NCBI RefSeq assembly: GCF_013386165.1
Contig: NZ_JACAOS010000033.1
Span: 111,211-175,210 of the forward strand
DNA length: 64,000 nucleotides
From: Pseudomonas gingeri
Lineage (GTDB): Bacteria; Pseudomonadota; Gammaproteobacteria; Pseudomonadales; Pseudomonadaceae
Direction of reading: 5' to 3'
The stretch's first letter is position 1. Each line of letters starts with the position of its first letter. Below the pieces are notes generated by a model, which saw nothing but the letters and a program-made list of their open reading frames with translations, searched no databases and was not told the DNA's origin. Both the position numbers and the translations under genes were made by a program. Positions 44,918 to 51,476 of the stretch are shown here, in pieces.

Positions 44918-45136
44918 TCAAGACTCATCCCGACTTCGCCGATGAGTCTCGACAGACTCCACGAAGGAGTAGATATGAACGCGAGAGGGTGCAATATTAA
45001 CCTCTTCGCCATGCAGGACCTTTCTCGACAGCTCTGACATTTCGAGGCTTAAGGCTTCAACCCTTTCAAACGAAGAGTCTTCATCCGCCTCAGAGAAGCC
45101 TTCCATGGAGTATTCAAACACTTCACTGATGTTCAT
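44918..45136 (-). CDS. Small acidic partner protein of the GAF membrane protein
   Basis: A 72-aa protein starting MNISEVFEYSMEGFSEADED, strongly acidic in its first half, with SLEMSELSRKVLHGEEVNIA in the middle. Its start overlaps the end of the GAF-domain gene by 14 bp, so the two are translated together. An open extension upstream to 45253 lies inside the GAF gene and is ignored. No family is recognised. The tight overlap suggests a regulatory subunit or inhibitor of its neighbour. Confidence 0.6.
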   Translation of the reverse strand: MNISEVFEYSMEGFSEADEDSSFERVEALSLEMSELSRKVLHGEEVNIAPSRVHIYSFVESVETHRRSRDES

Positions 45137-46370
45137 ATAAACCTCGCTTCTCATCTTCGGAAGCCTTAGATCTTGATGCCAAGAGTAGCATTTTTGCCAA
45201 TTGATAGCAAACGGGCTCAAGCAATGTAACAAATTGCTCACTCCTGCTCTCATTCAGCAGAATTTCTTTGTTATTTCTATAAATATTCAAGACCGCAAAT
45301 AATTTACCGTCCAGCCTGATCGGTATCGCAAGAATCGACTGCGCCTCATGCCGTTCACGATAATAATCATAAATTTTTTCCCGATACTGCCTATTGACCA
45401 GGCCATTCAGATCGTCAATGGAGTCAAGCCACGCTTTCATGGTTCGACTGGTGTCCCCCATGTACTGAGCTTCGCCCGTGGCCATCACTTCGGGCGCACC
45501 GGGCAAGTTCGGATGATTATTGGGGTTTACCGCCTCGCCCGGATGGCGAAACGTATACGGAAAGCAGATGGGCCTTATCTCTGAATCCGGCTCATCCCCC
45601 TCTTTGGCTGAGGACGTTGAATATCGATTGTCGGCCAATATCAAGACCCCATCACACCGATCGATAAGGGAGTCCGCGTTCTGATTATGCAGAAAGAAAT
45701 TAGACTTCATGACCACATCCGTCATGCTGACGCCAGGCTTTCCGACGGCATGTTTACGAAGCGACGAGGCCGAAATGGACAGCATAACGTTCGACTTATA
45801 CACCATTGATTTATTTTCTTGGGACACCCCGTCCCAAGACCTTGCCAGGCTCAACACCGTATTCATCAAAATGCGAACGCGCTTACTGATCTCGTCAAAA
45901 GAAACGCTCTGAGCGGCCAACTGGGCCTTGGTCATACTTCTTAACTGCCCCGCATTTTTGATTGAAGTTGCATACAGGGCCAAAAATGATTTAGGCGGCA
46001 TGCTGGTTAGCCGACGCTCCATTTCCAGGCTTTGCTTTTCTAACTGCCGCTCTTTGACTTTCGCGTATTGAGCGAGCCCCAGCTCCCTAAACATGACGCA
46101 GAAAACGGCCACCACAGAAACCAGCAACGATAACGTCAATTCGTAGAGCTTCGTCTCTGCACCGGAGAATAAAAGATAGTCTATTTGAGCCACTATCTTT
46201 GAGCTGTAAATCGAGATCAACGCCGCGCCCATCACACTCAGCAACGCAATCATGAGCGCACCGACGCCCCCACTCAAAAAGCGGCAAAAACTCTCAAAAA
46301 ATGAGCGCATCCGAAGTTTAAACGTGACGCAATATTTCACTCCACCCTCCTCCACACCATTTCTTATCAT
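45123..46370 (-). CDS. GAF-domain membrane sensor-like protein
   Basis: Up to 415 aa. Two membrane segments (GGVGALMIALLSVMGAALIS and LYELTLSLLVSVVAVFCVMF) are followed by a helical linker and a C-terminal GAF-like domain: VMKSNFFLHNQNADSLIDRC, then QSILAIPIRLDGKLFAVLNI and QFVTLLEPVCYQLAKMLLL. No kinase, cyclase, GGDEF or HTH output domain is present. The start may be the GTG at 46340, which has GGAGG upstream, or ATG at 46370 or 46310. Low GC relative to the ICE backbone marks it as cargo. A membrane stress or signal sensor, possibly in a defence pair with the small downstream protein, is my inference. Confidence 0.65.
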   Translation of the reverse strand: MIRNGVEEGGVKYCVTFKLRMRSFFESFCRFLSGGVGALMIALLSVMGAALISIYSSKIVAQIDYLLFSGAETKLYELTLSLLVSVVAVFCVMFRELGLAQYAKVKERQLEKQSLEMERRLTSMPPKSFLALYATSIKNAGQLRSMTKAQLAAQSVSFDEISKRVRILMNTVLSLARSWDGVSQENKSMVYKSNVMLSISASSLRKHAVGKPGVSMTDVVMKSNFFLHNQNADSLIDRCDGVLILADNRYSTSSAKEGDEPDSEIRPICFPYTFRHPGEAVNPNNHPNLPGAPEVMATGEAQYMGDTSRTMKAWLDSIDDLNGLVNRQYREKIYDYYRERHEAQSILAIPIRLDGKLFAVLNIYRNNKEILLNESRSEQFVTLLEPVCYQLAKMLLLASRSKASEDEKRGLYEHQ

Positions 46371-46575
46371 TTTTTTAAGTCATCGCGGCAAGCAGCAAGT
46401 ATTACTGCCCCTCTGATGATCGCCAAGTCTACGGAACAAATTGATACACATATCTCCTCTGCCTGGCGCACTACAGCACCTATCAAAGTGGGAGCCCATT
46501 CACAGTTGCACAGGGACTCCATGTTTCAATTTCGCTCTGATGCAAAGCAGTGCTCAGGTCCTGAAAAAAACCTAT

Positions 46576-46596
46576 TCGACCCAGTCCAGTTTTATG
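46576..46596 (+). promoter_or_regulatory. ICE repeated promoter motif before the RAQPRD gene
   Basis: tcGACCCAGTCCAGTTTtatg. Fifteen consecutive bases are identical to the traD site. It lies about 61 bp upstream of the start codon at 46657. Confidence 0.55.
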
Positions 46597-46656
46597 GCTG
46601 TCACCCGCTTCGTCTTTCGGCATGCTGGTTGAACCTTCTTCGAACGGACCGAACCC

Positions 46657-46986
46657 ATGCCTTACCCCATTCCCCCCCTTCGATGTATCGCGTTAGTGGC
46701 GAGCCTCACCGTCCCCGTGGCGATAGCAGAACCCACGGCCCACGAACGTACCCACCTGAGCCTGGTGCTGCGCCAACTGGAAGCTGCCTCGCAGTTGGCG
46801 GCGTCTGGAGCGACCCTTCCGGTGGCTGACGCCTCACGTTATGCCTTCGACTACGCCCGTCTCTCGGCCGACCTGGTGCAAGTGCGTCAGGGCATCGAGG
46901 GCTACCTCAGCCCTGCCCGCGCACAGCCCCGTACGCCGCCCGCGCTCACCGGTCACTACACCCGGGCCGGCAAGGGGTCGCCATGA
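46657..46986 (+). CDS. ICE protein, RAQPRD family (TIGR01690)
   Basis: A 109-aa exported protein with signal peptide (IALVASLTVPVAIAEP) and the short helical core SRYAFDYARLSADLVQVRQG. The C-terminal LSPARAQPRTP contains the RAQPR motif that names the family. It begins the second half of the mating-pair formation operon. It overlaps the next gene by ATGA. Its role in the periplasm is not known. Confidence 0.88.
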   Translation: MPYPIPPLRCIALVASLTVPVAIAEPTAHERTHLSLVLRQLEAASQLAASGATLPVADASRYAFDYARLSADLVQVRQGIEGYLSPARAQPRTPPALTGHYTRAGKGSP

Positions 46987-47222
46987 GCATGAGCCCCTCG
47001 CAGCGAGTGGCCTTTCAGGCCATGGGCGGCTTTACCCCGCAACAAAGCACCACCTTCCTGATCGGCCTGGTCCTGGCCTGCACCCTGATCTTCGCGGCCT
47101 GGGCCCTGGCCACCGGTTACCGGGGATGGGCCACCGGCCAATTGTCCCACGCGAAGTTCACCGGCCTGACGGTCAAGGTCACGCTGATCTACATCCTGCT
47201 CACGTTTCTGTTGCTGCACTGA
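46983..47222 (+). CDS. ICE membrane protein, PFL_4701 family (TIGR03758)
   Basis: A 79-aa protein with two membrane segments, TTFLIGLVLACTLIFAAWAL and KVTLIYILLTFLLLH. The N-terminal MSMSPSQRVAFQAMGGFTPQ and the intervening YRGWATGQLSHAKFTGL are typical of TIGR03758. It resembles a pilin-subunit or inner-membrane accessory of the mating channel. Confidence 0.88.
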   Translation: MSMSPSQRVAFQAMGGFTPQQSTTFLIGLVLACTLIFAAWALATGYRGWATGQLSHAKFTGLTVKVTLIYILLTFLLLH

Positions 47223-47257
47223 TTGCGCCACCCCACCGACTGCCATGGAGGCACCTG

Positions 47258-47635
47258 ATGAACCTTACTTTTCGTACGCTGCGCACGACCCTCAACACCC
47301 TCACCTGCCAGCTTTCGCTGCGCGTGCTCACCTTTTGCGTCTGGTTTTCCTCGGGCGCCTTCGCCGCGCTCCCGGAGATGGAGGCGCCGAGTCGCGGTGA
47401 CAGCGAGGGCATCATCCCGACGCTGCAAAACTACGGGTTCGACATTGTCGCCCTGGTGGCGCTGATCATCGCCGCCGCCGCGTTCTGTGGGGTGGCCTAC
47501 CACGCCTACACCACCTTCTCCGAGGTGCAAAACGGCAAGAAAACCTGGGGCCAATTCGGGTTGACCTGCGGCGTAGGCGCGATGTTGCTGGTGATCATCA
47601 TCTGGCTGCTGACCAAAGGCACGGGCGTGCTGTAA
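47258..47635 (+). CDS. ICE membrane protein, PFL_4702 family (TIGR03745)
   Basis: A 125-aa protein with signal peptide (VLTFCVWFSSGAFAA), then membrane segments DIVALVALIIAAAAFCGVAY and TCGVGAMLLVIIIWLLTKGT. Size and two-helix layout resemble VirB2-like pilins of conjugation systems, a role previously suggested for this family. A Shine-Dalgarno GGAGG lies eight bases before the ATG at 47258. Confidence 0.88.
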   Translation: MNLTFRTLRTTLNTLTCQLSLRVLTFCVWFSSGAFAALPEMEAPSRGDSEGIIPTLQNYGFDIVALVALIIAAAAFCGVAYHAYTTFSEVQNGKKTWGQFGLTCGVGAMLLVIIIWLLTKGTGVL

Positions 47636-47648
47636 GGGAGGCCCATCG

Positions 47649-48053
47649 ATGACCTACGACGCTGAACAACCATTGCCCGACGGCACGATCCGCTTCCTGC
47701 CCTCACGCCTCAATCACCAACCGGTCATTGTGCTCGGGCTCACGGCCGATGAACTGTGGATCACCGTCGCCCTCTCTGCGCTGGCCGGGGCTTGCTTGGG
47801 CATCGGGGTGGCGGTGATGTTCCAGAGCCTGGCCCTGGCCCCGACCACACTGGTGCTGTGCCTGGGGCTGGGCTTGCTGGTGGGCGGCAAGCTGCTGCGC
47901 CGCCACAAGCGCGGCAAGCCTGAAACCTGGCTGTACCGGCACTTGCAATGCACCCTTGCCCGGCGCTGGCCCGTCCTCACCGCCTGGACAGGCGGCGCGG
48001 ACCTGGTCCTGCGCTCCGGTCGGTGGAGCACGCGCCGGAGCCGGCAACCATGA
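47649..48053 (+). CDS. Conjugative transfer region protein, TIGR03750 family
   Basis: A 134-aa protein. The N-terminal TIRFLPSRLNHQPVIVLGLT, then two membrane segments (ELWITVALSALAGACLGIGV and ALAPTTLVLCLGLGLLVGGK), then a basic cytoplasmic end with RHKRGKPETWLYRHLQ. This matches the TIGR03750/TraL-like group, a VirB3-type inner membrane protein. The stop overlaps the next start (ATGA). Confidence 0.88.
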   Translation: MTYDAEQPLPDGTIRFLPSRLNHQPVIVLGLTADELWITVALSALAGACLGIGVAVMFQSLALAPTTLVLCLGLGLLVGGKLLRRHKRGKPETWLYRHLQCTLARRWPVLTAWTGGADLVLRSGRWSTRRSRQP

Positions 48054-48727
48054 GCCGGTTCAAGAACGAAGTCACCCGACTTCAATCTCACATCACGTCC
48101 CTGCGGGGCGGGTGCGGGTTGCTGGTCGGGGTGGCGCTGCTCATGGGACTGGGCTGGTGGGACGCGCCCCGCACTCTGACCATCCACGTCCCGCCGGATT
48201 TACGCTCCGGCAGCACCCGCAAGTGGTGGGAGGTCCCGCCGGAGTCGGTGTACACCTTTGGGTTCTACCTCTTTCAGCAACTCAATCGCTGGCCCGCCGA
48301 CGGTGAAAAGGACTACCCACGGGCCATCCAGAAACTCTCGGCGTACCTGACGCCCAGCTGCAAGTCAGAGTTGGAGAGTGACTTTCGCAAGCGCCAGGTC
48401 GCCGGCGAGTTGCGCCACCGCACTCGAGGCGTCTTCGAGATCCCTGAGCGCGGTTACGGCGATGCTCCCGAGCTCCGGGTCCAAACCCAGGGCCGGGACC
48501 GCTGGCGGGTGACCCTGGACCTGACCGCGGAGGAGTTTCATGGCTCGGAACGGGTCAAGCAGGCTTTTGTGCGTTACCCCCTCAAGGTGGTGCGCCTGGA
48601 CGTGGACCCGGAGAAAAACCCCTTTGGTCTGGCCCTGGACTGCTTCGACACCCCGCCACAGCGCCTCACCCTGACCACCGCCCCCTCCTCAAACAGCCCC
48701 CCCTCATCCATGGAAGGACCTCAGTAA
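48050..48727 (+). CDS. ICE protein, PFL_4703 family (TIGR03746)
   Basis: A 225-aa TraE/VirB8-like protein with one N-terminal membrane segment (GGCGLLVGVALLMGLGWW) and a periplasmic domain containing PPESVYTFGFYLFQQLNRWP and CKSELESDFRKRQVAGELRH. Start at 48050 in an ATGA overlap; the frame extends upstream inside the previous gene, which is ignored. It should form part of the inner-membrane complex of the secretion channel. Confidence 0.88.
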   Translation: MSRFKNEVTRLQSHITSLRGGCGLLVGVALLMGLGWWDAPRTLTIHVPPDLRSGSTRKWWEVPPESVYTFGFYLFQQLNRWPADGEKDYPRAIQKLSAYLTPSCKSELESDFRKRQVAGELRHRTRGVFEIPERGYGDAPELRVQTQGRDRWRVTLDLTAEEFHGSERVKQAFVRYPLKVVRLDVDPEKNPFGLALDCFDTPPQRLTLTTAPSSNSPPSSMEGPQ

Positions 48728-49620
48728 TGCGCCGATTGAACATCGCTTTACCGCTCTTGCTGGGCTGCACCGCCGCCCAGGCCGTCGAGCTCATGACCTG
48801 GGAGCGGCTGCCCCTGGCCATCCCGCTGCAGGTTGACCAGGAGCGCATCCTCTTTATCGACCAGAACGTCAGGGTCGGTGTGCCGCGCTCACTGGGCGAC
48901 ACGCTGCGTATCCAGAGCACGGGGGGCACGCTGTACCTGCGGGCCAGCGCCCCGATTGAACCCACCCGCCTGCACCTGCAAGACGTCCACACCGGTGAAA
49001 TCATCCTGATCGACATCGCCGCCACCGACGCCCAGGGGCAGCCCGCGCTGGAGCCGGTGAAAATCGTCAGAGGGGTCCACACGCCCAAGCGCTATGGCGA
49101 GGGGCCTGAAACGGCCGGCGAGACGGTGCCGGCGGATGGCTCGACCTCCGAGCCGTCCCCCATGGACACGCCGCCCAGAGAAACGCCCCTGCCCGTGGTC
49201 CTGACCCGTTATGCAGCCCAGAACCTCTATGCCCCCTTGCGCACCGTCGAGCCCCTGCCCGGGGTGGTACCGATCAAGCGCCAGCGCGACCTGGACCTCA
49301 CCGGCCTGATGCCCACCCAACCCGTGACCGCCCACCTGCTGGGGGCCTGGCAGTTGGACGACCACACCGTCAGCGCCGTCAAACTGCACAACACCGCCTC
49401 AACCGCCTTGCACCTGGACCCACGGGCGCTGCAAGGCGACTTTGCCAGCGCGGCCTTTCAGCACCCGGGGCTGGGGCCCAACGGCCAGGCCACGGACACC
49501 ACCGTGGTCTACCTCGTGACGCGGGGCCGGGGGTTGGCCGCGTCGGTGTCACCGACCCTCAGCCAGCGGGGTCCTGGCGCTCATCGCCCAGACGCCGTGG
49601 GAGGTGCCCATGCGCAGTAA
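48727..49620 (+). CDS. ICE protein, PFL_4704 family (TIGR03749)
   Basis: A 297-aa exported protein, a TraK/VirB9-like secretin-associated component. Signal peptide MRRLNIALPLLLGCTAAQA, then ELMTWERLPLAIPLQVDQER and VGVPRSLGDTLRIQSTGGTL, the family signature, followed by a Pro/Thr-rich linker near residue 135 and a C-terminal domain with LGAWQLDDHTVSAVKLHN. It shares the start/stop base with the previous gene and overlaps the next. Confidence 0.88.
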   Translation: MRRLNIALPLLLGCTAAQAVELMTWERLPLAIPLQVDQERILFIDQNVRVGVPRSLGDTLRIQSTGGTLYLRASAPIEPTRLHLQDVHTGEIILIDIAATDAQGQPALEPVKIVRGVHTPKRYGEGPETAGETVPADGSTSEPSPMDTPPRETPLPVVLTRYAAQNLYAPLRTVEPLPGVVPIKRQRDLDLTGLMPTQPVTAHLLGAWQLDDHTVSAVKLHNTASTALHLDPRALQGDFASAAFQHPGLGPNGQATDTTVVYLVTRGRGLAASVSPTLSQRGPGAHRPDAVGGAHAQ

Positions 49621-51079
49621 TGGTTTGCTGAAGTGGTTGCTGCTGCCGCTGGTTTTTCTGGTTTTTCTGGGGCTCTTCAAGGCCTGCTCCAAGCGCGATG
49701 TCCCGGCTGCGCCACAACCTGCCGAACATCGCCTGACGCGCGAAGAAATGGAGCAACTGGGCATCGACGGCGACACCCCCAAGGACACGGTCGCCACCCT
49801 GGTGGCCCAAACCAAAGCCCTGCGCGGAGAGCTGAAAAACCTGCTCGCTGAAAACAAGGACCAGCACAAAGAAAACGAGCGCCTGCGCCGCCGTGACGGC
49901 GAGATCGATCAGCGCATCCAGAAAGCCCTGAGCACCGAGATCGAAAAGTCGCAGCAGAACGATCCGCCGCGCCTCAGCCCGCAACAAACCCAGAGCCTGC
50001 TCGAGGACCTCAAGCAGCAGTTCTCGACGCAGCTCCTGGGTCAGGCTCACGCCGACCTGCCGATCGGTCTGGGACTGAAACCCGGCGACGGCGACCAGTT
50101 TGCTCAAAGCGACAGTGAGCTGATCTGGACCGAGCCCCAGGATGCCACGGCGGTGGATGCCAAGGGCAAGCCCCTGCCCGCAGGCGCCAGTAAGCCGGGC
50201 AGTGGGTTCAGTTTCCCGAGCGCCTTTGAGGACACGGTTCATCAAGGCCAGCGGGCCCTCAAAGCCAACACCGGCGCCATCGGCCGTCACATCAAAACCC
50301 CTGAAGACCAGGCCGTCGCCAAGCCCGTCTACACCCTGCCGGAGAACAGCACCCTCACCGGCTCCATCGCCATGACGGCCCTGATCGGCCGGGTGCCGGT
50401 GGACGGTGCGGTGAACGACCCCTACCCCTTCAAGGTGCTGATCGGCGCCGACAACCTTACCGCCAATGGCATTGATTTACCGGACGTGGCGGGTGCGGTG
50501 ATCAGTGGTACCGCGGCCGGGGACTGGACGCTCTCCTGCGTGCGAGGGCAGATCGTCAGCCTGACCTTTGTGTTCAACGACGGGCGTATCCGCACGCTCC
50601 CCACCCCGCAGAAACTGACCCGCCGCGCAAGCAGCAGTCAGAGCAGCGCCGCGCAGTTGAACAACATCCAGGGCGGTATCGGCTGGCTCAGCGATCCCCA
50701 TGGCGTGCCGTGCATTGCCGGTGAGCGGCGCTCCAACGCCCAGCAGTACTTGGGCACCAAAAGCCTGCTCACCGCCGCCGGCGCCGGCATGGCCAAGTTG
50801 CTCGAAGCCGACAAGGCCGACGCCAGTACCGTGCTCACCCCGGGCGGAGCAGCCATAGCCGCCGGTCCTTCCGCCCTCAACACCATTCTTTCCGGGGGCG
50901 TCAAAGACATCGGCGACTGGGTGAACAAACTCTACGGTCAGGCGTTTGCGGCGGTCTATGTGCCGCCCGGTGCGGCCGTGGCCGTGCACCTGGACCGGCA
51001 ACTGGAGATTGACTACGAAACCCTCGGCCGCCAGGTGCGGCACACCGCTGGAGGTGCCCATGCATCCGCACTCGATTAA
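49610..51079 (+). CDS. ICE protein, PFL_4705 family (TIGR03752)
   Basis: About 489 aa, TraB/VirB10-like. One N-terminal membrane segment (LLKWLLLPLVFLVFLGLF), a coiled coil near residues 60-105 (AQTKALRGELKNLLAENKDQ), a long linker, then a conserved C-terminal domain beginning ENSTLTGSIAMTALIGRVPV. It spans from inner membrane to the outer-membrane core and should energise or gate the channel. The ATG at 49610 has GGGAGG five bases upstream. It overlaps the preceding gene by 11 bp. Confidence 0.9.
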   Translation: MRSNGLLKWLLLPLVFLVFLGLFKACSKRDVPAAPQPAEHRLTREEMEQLGIDGDTPKDTVATLVAQTKALRGELKNLLAENKDQHKENERLRRRDGEIDQRIQKALSTEIEKSQQNDPPRLSPQQTQSLLEDLKQQFSTQLLGQAHADLPIGLGLKPGDGDQFAQSDSELIWTEPQDATAVDAKGKPLPAGASKPGSGFSFPSAFEDTVHQGQRALKANTGAIGRHIKTPEDQAVAKPVYTLPENSTLTGSIAMTALIGRVPVDGAVNDPYPFKVLIGADNLTANGIDLPDVAGAVISGTAAGDWTLSCVRGQIVSLTFVFNDGRIRTLPTPQKLTRRASSSQSSAAQLNNIQGGIGWLSDPHGVPCIAGERRSNAQQYLGTKSLLTAAGAGMAKLLEADKADASTVLTPGGAAIAAGPSALNTILSGGVKDIGDWVNKLYGQAFAAVYVPPGAAVAVHLDRQLEIDYETLGRQVRHTAGGAHASALD

Positions 51080-51476
51080 AGCCCTGTCCCTGCTGCTGAG
51101 CGCGTTGCTCACCAGTGGCTGCGTGACGGACAAGGAGCACCTGCTGCCGCATGGCCCTCAGACCATGGTGGATATCTGGGACGGCAATACCCAACAGATG
51201 GCCAGCCACAGGGTTGAGCGTCCTCTCCAGGCAGTGCGTTCGCAGTTGCGCCGGCCTGCGGCGGACGCGGTCGACGATCCACTGAGCTACGCCCGCACGG
51301 CCCAGAACGAGATCTACAGCCAGTTCAAACGCCTGCCCAACCCGGACCTGGTGCTGTACGTCTTCCCGCACCTGGCAGGGTCCGACCCGGTCCCAGTGCC
51401 CGGCTACAGCACGGTCTTTCCCTTCTATCAGCGAGTGCAGTACGCCCTGCCCGGTGAACGGACGGAGGACTTCTGA
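51060..51476 (+). CDS. Conjugative transfer region lipoprotein (TIGR03751)
   Basis: A 138-aa lipoprotein: MHPHSIKALSLLLSALLTSG then Cys (lipobox LTSGC). The mature part contains GPQTMVDIWDGNTQQMASHR and DLVLYVFPHLAGSDPVPVPG, typical of TIGR03751, comparable to TraV/VirB7-type lipoproteins that stabilise the outer-membrane core. It overlaps its neighbours on both sides. Confidence 0.88.
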   Translation: MHPHSIKALSLLLSALLTSGCVTDKEHLLPHGPQTMVDIWDGNTQQMASHRVERPLQAVRSQLRRPAADAVDDPLSYARTAQNEIYSQFKRLPNPDLVLYVFPHLAGSDPVPVPGYSTVFPFYQRVQYALPGERTEDF

